From positions 445,520,619-445,584,618 of the forward strand of contig OZ010786.1 in NCBI GenBank assembly GCA_963932465.1: 64,000 bases of DNA, in the 5' to 3' direction. Shown here in pieces: positions 23,740 to 34,300 of this stretch (its first letter is position 1; every line of letters begins with the position of its first letter). Under the pieces are notes generated by a model. That model saw only the letters and a list, made by a program, of their open reading frames with translations, had not been told where the DNA came from and did no database searches. The DNA comes from Maratus speciosus. Lineage: Eukaryota; Arthropoda; Arachnida; Araneae; Salticidae. The position numbers and the translations under genes were made by a program.

Positions 23740-24420
23740 TCAGATATCACAATGATTTTCCTTTGAAATAAGAACGGTTTCGTAAACAGGGACAAAGTCA
23801 CTTACGTATTGTCCATTCAAATCACGTTCACCAAAGTAAAAACAGTTTCTCCCTTTTTCGATAAATACTTTTTGATTCTTGAAAATACCTGTATAATTTG
23901 CGCTTTCAATTTTCCTAACGGAAATGAGTTGCCCGTTTAAGTCTGGAACATAAAGCACATCCTTTAAAGTAATTTCCATTCCATTTGACAGTTTTCCATT
24001 AATATTTCCAATACCTTTGATTTCAAGATTCGTTGTTTTCGATGCGCATTTAATTGTTCCTGAAGAAGGTACTAAGGATGCGAAATAATTCTCATTAGAA
24101 CGCATATGGGAAGTTGCTCCGGAATCTACTATAAATTCATTCTTTTTAATGCTTCCAGCAACGAAAGAAACAGCTGAAGAGGCAAATTTTTCTTCATTTG
24201 AATTTTTAACAGCTTTACAGTTACGTTTTATGTGTCCGGATTTTCCACAAGAATGGCAAGTAATTTTCTTTCTACAATATTTCGCTGTAGAGTTGCAACC
24301 CTGTAGAGTTGCAAATTTTGCAAAAGAATTCTTTGCGAGTCGACACAAATGCAGTATTATCATGAGCAGCCTTAGTATATACTTTTTCTTTCTTTGAATC
24401 CAAAGGAAGTGCTTCAGCAT
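23740..24420 (-). pseudogene. Copia Gag C-terminus (zinc knuckle) and protease
   Basis: From about residue 55 the frame holds a CCHC knuckle CHSCGKSGHIKRNC (nucleic-acid binding), followed by the aspartic protease site FIVDSGATSHM with catalytic Asp. It then runs through IGNINGKLSNGMEITLKDVLYVPDL, a normal copia protease tail. The first ~45 codons of the open stretch are out of frame relative to the real Gag. A 16-bp tandem duplication at 24285-24314 accounts for the frame change from the upstream Gag. Confidence 0.92.
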
Positions 24421-25006
24421 CTAATAATCTTTGTGTCACGAAATCTAATGTCAAAACAGAATTCGGTTGGTTTTCTAAAGCAATCTAAACATTTTCAAAT
24501 TCCTGAGGCAATGACATCAAAATATAAACAATAGTATCCGTTTCATTAACTTCTGCCCCAGACAGCTTAAGATCCGAAATTAATTTACTTATTTCATCAA
24601 TGTGATTTCTCATAGAAACTGTACGATCTTTCTTAATCGTTGCCAATCTCTTCCGAATTAAAATTTGATTCACTGCACGCTTTGTATCATAAGTGCGTTC
24701 TAATTCATTCCAATTTTTATGAGCTGTATTTTCATCTTGAAGTGACGCAAGAACATTATCACTTAATAATGATAATAATAAAGCGTAAGCCTTTTTTGCT
24801 TTCACGACATCGGCGGCATTGTCTGGAGCCGCTTCATTTTCCAGGAATTTTTCCAATTCCTTAGCAGCAAAAATTGCCGTTACTCTTCGTTTCCATACCG
24901 AAAAAACTTTTCCATCACCTTCAAAAAGAGGGATGCAGTAAACATCTTTTGAAGAATCCATTCTGCTCGATAAAATATATAAAAAGAAAGATAAAATCTT
25001 TTTCAC
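24275..25006 (-). pseudogene. Copia Gag N-terminal part
   Basis: The first ATG in the frame is at 25006, but the Met at codon 16 (MDSSKDVYCIPLFEGDG) is the likelier start by comparison with the family. UBN2-type Gag features follow: NWNELERTYDTKRAVNQ, RKRLATIKK, MRNHIDEISKLISDL and LMSLPQEFENV. A TAG at 24485-24487 interrupts the frame, which then continues as IALENQPNSVLTLDFVTQRLL down to the 16-bp duplication. Gag forms the particle; the copy is broken. Confidence 0.9.
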
Positions 25007-25096
25007 TCAAAATCCCAGTAGAAATGAAAAACAGAAAGATAACGGCGTCAGTATGTCTCGCAGCTCATTTCAACACTTGCTAGAACCACGCTCTGC

Positions 25097-25347
25097 TGTT
25101 GAAATAAATAAAAGGCAGACATAAAGGCGTGGATTGAATTGAGTATATTTGATGTTAACAAGAACAATTACACAAACATACTGAAAGAAAACAGAAAATT
25201 TACAGGTATTTATAGATTTTGCAAGGCCCATGTTGGGGAATTGGCGGCCGTGAAAGAAAGCTACGTTAAACAACCAATCACAAGAAACATAGTTGTACAA
25301 AAAGAAATTAATAAGAATTTAATGTAATGCTATGATTATTTTCAACA
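25097..25347 (-). repeat. Copia 5' LTR
   Basis: 251 bp, TG...CA, intact. It should carry the promoter for the minus-strand element. The primer-binding region just inside (about 25075-25096) reads GCAGAGCGTGGTTCTAGC on the minus strand; I could not assign its tRNA. Confidence 0.93.
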
Positions 25348-25352
25348 GTTAT

Positions 25353-26463
25353 GTATGCAAGAATGTTTAATTGTAGTAGAATTTTGGCTAACAAATAGCG
25401 GAATTTTTTGCAAGAATTGAGTGGGTCGGGCCTGATTTTAGTGATTTTTGCTCAACTCAGGTAGTGACTGAGCTTTTATTTTTCTACACCATGCTCAGGA
25501 TAGCTTTTTGTGGACCAGTCTGGATCTTCGTCTGGAAATTTCGGTACGTGTTACGGATAAAATAAAAAAAAATAGTCGCTAGTTGCAGAAATTTCTAATA
25601 ATAAACAAATTTGTAGTCAAAAGATTAATCGATTAAATTACTCGTTCAGTACACTTCACATTATGGCAGTAACAAATCTGATAAAGATGAAACTTTTGAT
25701 TTTTAAACTCCAGTCTTTCTTTAATTATAACCTTTTTAAAGTTTTTTAGTTAATTAGCAAATATTAAACAGGTTGATATCTTTTATTTAATAAGAGAGTT
25801 TAAAAATAGAAAAAGTCTGAGTCAAAATCAATATTTCCTCAAATTTTCTTTTTTTTCACAACAGTTTAAAATTTAACCTTTCACATTTTTTGGAATCTTT
25901 AGTTTAGCCTCGGGGGTTTGGGGAACGGGGGTTTGAACTAACCCGACCTTTCTATCATGTTTACGCGATGGGATATACGTATGCGTGTGCACAGGAAAAC
26001 ATCGATACTCTTATAATAAAAAATTGAAACTTGATTTCATAAGAAGGAAATCAAATCTGTGTCGTTACATTACAAATAATCATTAAAATAAGGGCGAGCA
26101 GTTTGTCAGAATCATCATCGTACCAATCTATTAAGAACACCTTTCCATATTCGTTATGCCCCTGGTGCTGCCTAAGCTACACTATAACAATTCCTTCAAA
26201 TTGAATATAAGCCACAAACAATCTCTTCTCTTCTCTAACTTTCACAACTTGCACCGAACATTTTATATAACACATTCATAAAACATTTTACATTTTACAA
26301 ATAAGCCTGTTTACACTTGTAATTTTTTTTAGAAAATAAATAACTCACAATAAAATGAATAACAAATATTTAGCTATTTTGTATTGATTTTTTTTTTTTC
26401 GAGCGCGAGGCCTTCCGAGGCCCTATGCGGCCGCACCTGTCGCACACCCCTAAGGACGGCTCT
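25353..26463. other. Right remnant of the hAT interior
   Basis: Without coding signal. A G-rich patch lies near 25910-25930 and the GC-rich subterminal region at 26400-26460. It belongs to the hAT element 18607-26464 by position. Confidence 0.6.
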
Positions 26464-26869
26464 GATTATACTGTTGAAATTTTGAAAATTTTGTATTAAC
26501 TAAATGTAACTTTGTATTACAAATAAAAATTGCTTTAAATAGAAATTTATTTAGGTTCAGGGTAATTAATATAGTCTGAAATATAATTAGGCACGAAAAA
26601 TTTCATTCCAGTTGCAGAATTTATTTTGTAATACTGCGCGTAAGCTGTTATACCAATTTCCTGCTCGACAAATGTCTGACAGTTTGGAGAGCCCTATGAA
26701 TACTAATTCTGTATCTTGCAATTTTTTAAACACATGAAATGAAAGAACATACTCATATATTTCATCCTAATAAAAATTTTGTTTTTAAAACATATGCATT
26801 TTAAGATATTAAATGTTGAAAATGGTCTTTTTTTTCATTTTTTCCAATTTTAAGAGTCCTGAGACTCCT

Positions 26870-27270
26870 AAAATATACTCTAAAACGCTTTGATGTGAAG
26901 TGCTTTATATATCAATGAAATCTTGTTGTTTAACTATGCATGTAATAATTGTTTAAATTTATACAAACTTCGAGTGTAATTAAAGTTTCTACCATAATTT
27001 TCACGTATTGTACTGTTAAATAATATTTCATCAAGTCTAATTAAAGTTTCTACCGTATTTTTGACGCATTGCAGTCTTAAAAAACATTATTTTCAATTAA
27101 CACTGCATTAAGATGAAGCTCAGAATATGCATATAAAAATGTCGAATTATTTTTCAATCATTGGGGAGAGTTAAAGCTACTGCAATCTGTCGAAGAGAAT
27201 GAAAAACGTAAAAGAAATGCCGTTTTTCTACTAATTTCTTTCGTGCAGTTCAAGAAATGCATTACCGCTT
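26870..27270. repeat. Dispersed unclassified repeat, copy near 27 kb
   Basis: Contains 'AGAATATGCATATAAAAATG', 'TTTTTCAATCATTG', 'GAGTTAAAGCTA' and 'TAATTTCTTTCGTGCAGTTC' in the order found at 62990-63130 and 17600-17750. Within it, 'AATTAAAGTTTCTACC' occurs twice (26978 and 27039), a short internal duplication. It ends where the Tigger-like TIR begins. Confidence 0.55.
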
Positions 27271-27345
27271 CGTCATTACAGTAAACTTCCTATTATCCGT
27301 CACTCACGGGACCGAAGGTATCTTATATTATAATGCGAGCAAATA

Positions 27346-27373
27346 TTGTGTGTGTGTGTGTGTGTGTGTGTTG

Positions 27374-27412
<39 letters not shown>
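27346..27412. repeat. (GT)n microsatellite
   Basis: Two GT runs are separated by TGGTGTTT and end in (GTAT)n. The reading frames across it are artefacts of the repeat. Confidence 0.97.
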
Positions 27413-29560
27413 AATTTTATCTTAAAAACGGCTCCAATGATTTTGACGAAATTTTGCACCCTAACGTTTTCGAGCACCAAAAGACCATTGGGATGGGCCA
27501 CGTGTTCGAGAAAATTCGATTCGCGGGTCATTTTGGATCATAATGGGTCAGTATCAAGCTAATTATATCTAAAGAACGGCTCAATCGATTTTAACTAAAT
27601 TTTGTATCCAACCGTTTTCGGGTACGAGAAGACTATTGGGTTAGGTCACATGTTCGAGAAATTTCGAGTTGTGGGTCATTTTTGGGTCACTGTGGGTCAA
27701 GCTATTTCTATCTAAAAACGGCTCTAACGATTTTCACTAAACTCTATATTTTACAGTTTTGGATTACGAGAAGACCATTGGGCTAAGACACATGTTCGAG
27801 AAAATTCGATTAGTGGGTCCTTTTTTGGGTCACCGTGGGTCAAGCTATGTTTATCTAGAAAACGGCTGGAACGATTTTGACGAAATTTTGTAATCTATCG
27901 CTTTCGGGCACGAAAAGACCATTAGGATGGGTCACGAATTTGAGAAAATTCGATTAGTGGGTCATTATGGGTCAGGGTCAAGCTAATTATATCTAAACAA
28001 CAGCTCAAGTTATTTTCACAAAATTTTGTAATATGCCGTTTCTGGGCATGAGATGACCATTGGGCTAAAACACATGTTCGAGAAAATTCGATTAGTGGGT
28101 CATTTTGGGTCACAATGGGTCAGGGTCAAGCAAATTATATCTAAAGAACGGTTCAATCGAATTTAGCTAAATTTTGTATCCAACCGTTTTCGGGTACGAG
28201 AAGACTATTGGGCTAGGTCACATGTTCGAGAAATTTCGATTTGTGGGTCATTTGAGGTCACTGTGGGTCAAACTATTTCTATCTAAAAACGGCTCTAATG
28301 ATTTTCACTAAACTCTATATTTTACAGTTTTTGATTACGAGAAGACCATTGGGCTAGGTCCCATGTTCGTGAAAATTCTATTAGTGGGTCATTTTTTGGG
28401 GTCACCGTGAGTCAAGCTATGTTTATCTAGAAAAAGGCTTGAACGATTTTGACAAAATTTTGTAATATACCGTTTATGGGCATAAAATGAACATTTGGCT
28501 AAGTCACATGTTCGAGAAAATTTGATTAGTGGGTCATTTTGGGTCATAATGGGTCAGGGTCAAGCTAATTATATCTAAAAAACGACTCAATCGTTTTTAA
28601 CTAAATTTTGTATCCAACCGTTTTTTTGCACGTGAAAACTATTGGGCTAGGTCACATGTTCGAGAAATTTTGATTGGTGGGTCACATTTGGGTCACTATG
28701 AGTCAAGCAAACTTTATCTAAAAAACTGCTCCAACAATTTTGCTAAATTTTGTATTTTATCGTTTTGGATTACGAGAAGACTATTGGACTAAGTCTCATG
28801 TTAGAGAAAATTCGATTAGTGGGTAAATTTTGGGTCACTGTGGATCAAGCTAATTTTATCTAGAAAACGGCTCTAACGATTTTGACTAAATTTTGTATTC
28901 TATCGTTTTCAGACACAAGAAAACCATTGGACTAGGTCACATATTCAAGATCATTCGATTAGTGGGTCATTTTGGGTCACAATGGGTCAAGGCCAAGCTA
29001 ATTATATCTAAAAAGCAGAACAAACAATTTTGACAAAATTTTGTTTTATACCGTTACCGGGCACTAGAAGATCATTGGGCTAGGTAACATGTTCGAGAAA
29101 TTTCGATTAGTGGGTCACTTCGGGTCAAGTTTATTTTATCTAGAAAACTGCTCTAACGATTTTGACTAACGTTTGTATTATGTCGTTTTCGGACACAAGA
29201 ATACCATTGGGATAGGTCGCATATTCAAGAACATTCGATTAGAAGGTCATTTTGGGTCTCAATGGGTCAGGGTCAGTCTAATTGTATCTAAAAAACGGAA
29301 CAAACAATTTTGATAAAATTTTATTTTACACCGTTTCCGGACACGAAAAGGTCATTGGGCTAGATCACATGTTCAAAAAAATTCTATTGGATCATTTTTG
29401 GGTCACTACGGGTCAAGCTAATTTTATCTAGAAAACGGCTGTAACAATTTTAATTAAATTATGTATTTCATCGTTTTCGGGATCGAGAATAGATCGTATG
29501 TTCGAGAAAATTTGATTAGTGGGTCATTTTGGGCCATTGCGGGTCAGGGTCACGAAATTG
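27413..29560. repeat. Diverged tandem array, ~15 units of ~144 bp
   Basis: Each unit has 'AAACGGCTC(T/C)AACGATTTTGAC', 'AAATTTTGTA', 'CCGTTTTCGGG', 'GAAGACCATTGGGCTA', 'CACATGTTCGAGAAAATTCG' in pieces and 'GTGGGTCATTTTGGGTCA'. The 'CGGCTC' anchor falls at 27429, 27579, 27720, 27864, 28001, 28150, 28291, 28437, 28585, 28728, 28869, 29017, 29149, 29296 and 29438 (unit lengths 132-150). Units four apart (27579/28150, 27720/28291) are clearly more alike than neighbours, giving a ~571-bp higher-order period in the left half. No coding capacity. Confidence 0.9.
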
Positions 29561-30068
29561 CAAAGTTGGAGAATTATTGGCGACATTTGGCCGAAAAATA
29601 GACTTTTAAGATCACGAATGCCAAAACACATACTTAGCGCCAAATGAAAGAATGTCAACAAATTTGGCTATATTTGGTCAAAAAATAAGCTTTCAGAATG
29701 TGAACTACTTTTTTTTTTTTTTTTTACTTTTTAATAGGACTCGAGATACGTTGTTAAACCAATCAGAGTTGAGCGAAAAGTGTAGTTTGTACTGATGTCC
29801 TTTCGTAGTAAATATGTAAATAATGTAAAATTTAGAAACATGTACGTACCCTATTGATTGTTTTGGTAAATAATACTGTTATAAAATAACTTGCTTTATA
29901 GAAATAATACCGAGAAAATTATACAATGAGAAGATTATATCGTGTTGAACACAAATCTAATTTTGACCGAGCTTAGCTCGGTCATCCCCGCTTGTAGCGG
30001 ATAATCGAAGACCGTTACAAGAATTACATTTCTATTTGTCAGTTTATAAAACAGAATGTTTAAATGCT

Positions 30069-30755
30069 TTTTTACTTTCTTCTGTCTTTACAAGAAGAAA
30101 GTATTGGATTCGTGAAAATGTTTGAATTCCAGTTTTCGACGGATTTAAACGTTTCAGGGGTCAGAGAATCCGAAAAACATGTTTTTACAAAATGTCTGTC
30201 TGTCTGTCTTTATGTGACACAAATTTTGTGGGCGCTCTATCTCAAGAACTAATGCACGGAATTTAATAAAAATTTATATTGAGTTAGTCCCTGATGTAAA
30301 TGGGTGCTGATTAGTTTTTGGTGTAAATCGCTCGACAGTTGGCTCTGCTATGCTGCATTTTTCACGATTTCCGCAATAGCTCAATCTCCAGAACTAATGC
30401 ACGGATTTTCATCAACTTCAGATATAGTTAGTCCTTGACATGACCAGCGCCACCTGTTGGGCGATTTTCACCAAAAACTAATCAGGTCTAGTTTATATCA
30501 AGGTATAACTAAATAATAAGTTTTGTGAAATTCTGTGCATTAGTTCTTGAGATAGAGCGCCCACAAAATTTTTGTCACATACAGACTCACAGACAGAGTG
30601 ACAGAGTGACAGACAGACTCACAGACAAACATTTTCTAAAAACCATCAAATCGTGTTCTGGGCATTCTAAAACGTGTAAATCCGTCGAAAACCGGAAGTC
30701 GAAAATTTTCACGAATCCAATACTTTCTTCTTGTAAAGATAGAAGAAAGTAAAAA
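30069..30755. mobile_element. Foldback element, ~690 bp palindrome
   Basis: The whole element is nearly its own reverse complement. TTTACTTTCTTCTGTCTTTA at the left pairs with the reverse complement of the right end, and the arms continue through 'AGAAAGTATTGGATTCGTGA', 'TTTTCGACGGATTTA', (GTCT)n, 'GGGCGCTCTATCTCAAGAAC' and 'CTGATTAGTTTTTGGTG', leaving a centre of about 130 bp (30333-30462). Each end itself can form a small hairpin (ACTTTCTTCT / AGAAGAAAGT). The 'AGAACTAATGCACGGA' module occurs twice in the left half (30246 and 30393). No transposase. Confidence 0.88.
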
Positions 30756-30828
30756 CACAATTGATAAAAAGAAATCAATTAAGGATACAAATATTGGATT
30801 TTCAGAATAAATATATAGTAACCTGTTT

Positions 30829-31138
30829 TCATTCAAAGTACCACATTATATATTTTTGGTTGCGTTTTGGTTGCGCTTTTACTACTGGAAGATTTCGAAT
30901 AAGACAAAATAAAAATACTCGGATTGCATCGGCTTCCTCTTGCATTTCAAACCAATTAATGCACTTAGAGAGCATTCTATTCGTCACTTCTTCATGATTG
31001 ACTCCTGGATCATCATTCATCTATTCATAATATTAATACAATTCAGGTTTTTCTTTATTCAAAACATTTCGAATAATTTCATCATCCGTTAATTTTTGAT
31101 AGCCAGTATCATTCTTATCACAATCAAGACAGTCTTGT
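30829..31138 (-). pseudogene. Tigger/jerky-type transposase C-terminal remnant
   Basis: Read on the minus strand the segment gives GYQKLTDDEIIRNVLNK, then, past two in-frame stops, NDDPGVNHEEVTNRMLSK and CINWFEMQEEADAIRVF, LIRNL. The pattern 'LTDEEI..V' followed by an acidic gap, 'HEEA...L...L.W.E.Q.EA' and 'LRRLR' is that of the extreme C-terminus of Tigger/pogo and jerky-type DDE transposases. Nothing of the catalytic core is found upstream (31139-31300). It supports the Tigger call for the enclosing element. Confidence 0.65.
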
Positions 31139-31339
31139 GATTTCATTCGCAGAAATATTTTTTAAACATGGTACGTTTGACACCAAGGTCAATATTTCAA
31201 ATCATCACTTTTTTAGGCGCTTCAGCATCTTGCGTGCTATCAACAATGTTACGCCAATGCTCCTTTCTGATGAGAAAAAAAAATAGGCGAGGGGTGGTGG
31301 CGGTTGACAGAGTGACGGATAATCGAAAGTTTACTGTAT

Positions 31340-34300
31340 TTGAAAAAAAAGTATATGGATAATTGTTTAAGTTATAAAATATCATCATAAAAATGAATAC
31401 TTACTTCTCGGTTGTTATTACATCTTCTTTAATAAAAAGCTACGAGTCGCTGACTACTGGGTTTTTCGCTAATTGTTACCTCAGATTCAAAATATCATCA
31501 TAAAAATGAATACTTACTTCTCGGTTGTTATTACATCTTCTTTAATAAAAAACTACGCGTCGCTGACTACCGGGTTTTTCGCTAATCGTTGCCTCAGATT
31601 CATCACGGAAAATGAAACATTTGAAGTTACTGAAAAAAAAAAGTATATGGATAATTGTTTAAGTTATAAAATATCATCATAAAAATGAATACTTACTTAT
31701 CGGTTGTTATTACATCTTCTTTCATAAAAAGCTACGCGTCGCTGACTACTGGGTTTTTCGCTAATCGTTGCCTCAGATTCAAAATATCATCATAAAAATG
31801 AATACTTACTTCTCGGTTGTTATTACATCTTCTTTAATAAAAAGCTACGAGTCGCTGACTACTGGGTTTTTCGCTAATCGTTACCTCAGATTCAAAATAT
31901 CATCATAAAAATGAATACTTACTTCTCGGTTGTTATTACATCTTCTTTAATAAAAAACTACGCGTCGCTGACTACCGGGTTTTTCGCTAATCGTTGCCTC
32001 AGATTCATCACGGAAAATGAAACATTTGAAGTTACTGAAAAAAAAAAGTATATGGATAATTGTTTAAGTTATAAAATATCATCATAAAAATGAATACTTA
32101 CTTCTCGGTTGTTATTACATCTTCTTTAATAAAAAGCTACGCGTCGCTGACTACTGGGTTTTTCGCTAATCGTTGCCTCAGATTCAAAATATCATCATAA
32201 AAATGAATACTTACTTCTCGGTTGTTATTACATCTTCTTTAATAAAAAGCTACGAGTCGCTGACTACTGGGTTTTTCGCTAATCGTTACCTCAGATTCAA
32301 AATATCATCATAAAAATGAATACTTACTTCTCGGTTGTTATTACATCTTCTTTAATAAAAAACTACGCGTCGCTGACTACCGGGTTTTTCGCTAATCGTT
32401 GCCTCAGATTCATCACGGAAAATGAAACATTTGAAGTTACTGAAAAAAAAGTATATGGATAATTGTTTAAGTTATAAAATATCATCATAAAAATGAATAC
32501 TTACTTCTCGGTTGTTATTACATCTTCTTTAATAAAAAGCTACGCGTCGCTGACTACTGGGTTTTTCGCTAATCGTTGCCTCAGATTCAAAATATCATCA
32601 TAAAAATGAATACTTACTTCTCGGTTGTTATTACATCTTCTTTAATAAAAAGCTACGAGTCGCTGACTACTGGGTTTTTTGCTAATCGTTACCTCAGATT
32701 CAAAATATCATCATAAAAATGAATACTTACTTCTCGGTTGTTATTACATCTTCTTTAATAAAAAACTACGCGTCGCTGACTACCGGGTTTTTCGCTAATC
32801 GTTGCCTTAGATTCATCACGGAAAATGAAACATTTGAAGTTACTGAAAAAAAAAGTATATGGATAATTGTTTAAGTTATAAAATATCATCATAAAAATGA
32901 ATACTTACTTCTCGGTTGTTATTACATCTTCTTTAATAAAAAGCTACGCGTCGCTGACTACTGTGTTTTTCGCTAATCGTTGCATCAGATTCAAAATATC
33001 ATCATAAAAATGAATACTTACTTCTCGGTTGTTATTACATCTTCTTTAATAAAAAGCTACGAGTCGCTGACTACTGGGTTTTTCGCTAATCGTTACCTCA
33101 GATTCAAAATATCATCATAAAAATGAATACTTACTTCTCGGTTGTTATTACATCTTCTTTAATAAAAAGCTACGAGTCGCTGACTACTGGGTTTTTCGCT
33201 AATCGTTACCTCAGATTCAAAATATCATCATAAAAATGAATACTTACTTCTCGGTTGTTATTACATCTTCTTTAATAAAAAACTACGCGTCGCTGACTAC
33301 CGGGTTTTTCGCTAATCGTTGCCTCAGATTCATCACGGAAAATGAAACATTTGAAGTTACTGAAAAAAAAAAAGTACATGGATAATTGTTTAAGTTATAA
33401 AATATCATCATAAAAATGAATACTTACATCTCGGTTGTTATTACATCTTCTTTAATAAAAAGCTACGCGTCGCTGACTACTGGGTTTTACGCTAATCGTT
33501 GCCTCAGATTCAAAATATCATCATAAAAATGAATACTTACTTCTCGGTTGTTATTACATCTTCTTTAATAAAAAGCTACGAGTCGCTGACTACTGGGTTT
33601 TTCGCTAATCGTTACCTCAGATTCAAAATATCATCATAAAAATGAATACTTACTTCTCGGTTGTTATAACATCTTCTTTAATAAAAAACTACGCGTCGCT
33701 GACTACCGGGTTTTTCGCTAACCGTTGCCTCAGATTCAAAATATCCTCATAAAAATGAATACTTACTTCTCGGTTGTTATTACATCTTCTTTAATAAAAA
33801 GCTACGCGTCGCTGACTACTGGGTTTTTCGCTAATCGTTGCCTCAGATTCAAAATATCATCATAAAAATGAATACTTACTTCTCGGTTGTTATTACATCT
33901 TCTTTAATAAAAAGCTACGCTTTGCTGACTACTAGGTTTTTCGCTAATCATTGCCTCAGATTCAAAATATCATCATAAAAATGAATACTTACTTCTCGGT
34001 TGTTATTACATCTTCTTTAATAAAAAGCTACGAGTCGCTGACTACTGGGTTTTTCGCTAATCGTTACCTCAGATTCAAAATATCATCATAAAAATGAATA
34101 CTTACTTCTCGGTTGTTATTACATCTTCTTTAATAAAAAACTACGCGTCGCTGACTACCGGGTTTTTCGCTAATCGTTGCCTCAGATTCATCACGGAAAA
34201 TGAAACATTTGAAGTTACTGAAAAAAAAAGTATATGGATAATTGTTTAAGTTATAAAATATCATCATAAAAATGAATACTTACTTCTCGGTTGTTATTAC

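Larger units (their letters stand above)
20287..25347 (-). mobile_element. Ty1/copia LTR retrotransposon, full length but broken
   Basis: Minus orientation. LTRs start TGTTGAAATAAATAAAAGGC and end TTTTCAACA on the plus strand; the target duplication GTTAT is at 20282-20286 and 25348-25352. A purine tract GGGCGGG abuts the 3' LTR at 21126-21132. The 5' LTR is 251 bp; the 3' LTR is 839 bp because of a 574-bp insertion. Over the shared 251 bp I see about five substitutions (near 2%). Domain order gag, protease, integrase, RT, RNase H is that of copia. The body carries stops and frameshifts, so it is not autonomous. It lies inside the hAT element 18607-26464. Confidence 0.95.
18607..26464. mobile_element. 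hAT element, non-autonomous, split by a copia insertion
   Basis: The left end CAGATCCGTCCTTAG and right end CTAAGGACGGCTCTG are inverted with one mismatch. An identical 8-bp target duplication ATTATACT is found at 18599-18606 and 26465-26472, the hallmark of hAT transposition. GC-rich subterminal sequence (GAGGCC, CGCGAGG) sits inside both ends. Subtracting the copia element (20287-25347) leaves about 2.8 kb, in which no hAT transposase could be recognised, so this is likely a deleted or non-autonomous copy. Confidence 0.88.
27279..31336 (-). mobile_element. Tigger/pogo-like element enclosing arrays and a foldback
   Basis: The left end CAGTAAACTTCCTATTATCC (27279) and right end, on the minus strand, CAGTAAACTTTCGATTATCC (31336) form an inverted repeat of about 27 bp with two or three mismatches; both are flanked by TA (27277-27278, 31337-31338). 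This terminus matches the known Tigger style. A C-terminal Tigger/jerky transposase remnant lies just inside the right end (30829-31138). Between the ends sit a GT microsatellite, a 144-bp array and a foldback, so the element is either composite or internally rebuilt. The pairing of the two ends is inference. Confidence 0.6.

Noticed and set aside
27257..27562. Cys/Val-rich frame of 101 codons
   Set aside because: The CVCVCV stretch is the translation of the GT microsatellite.
29964..29982. Helitron end at hairpin GACCGAGCTTAGCTCGGTC
   Set aside because: No CTRR terminus follows; it could be a regulatory or relic hairpin but nothing supports a call.
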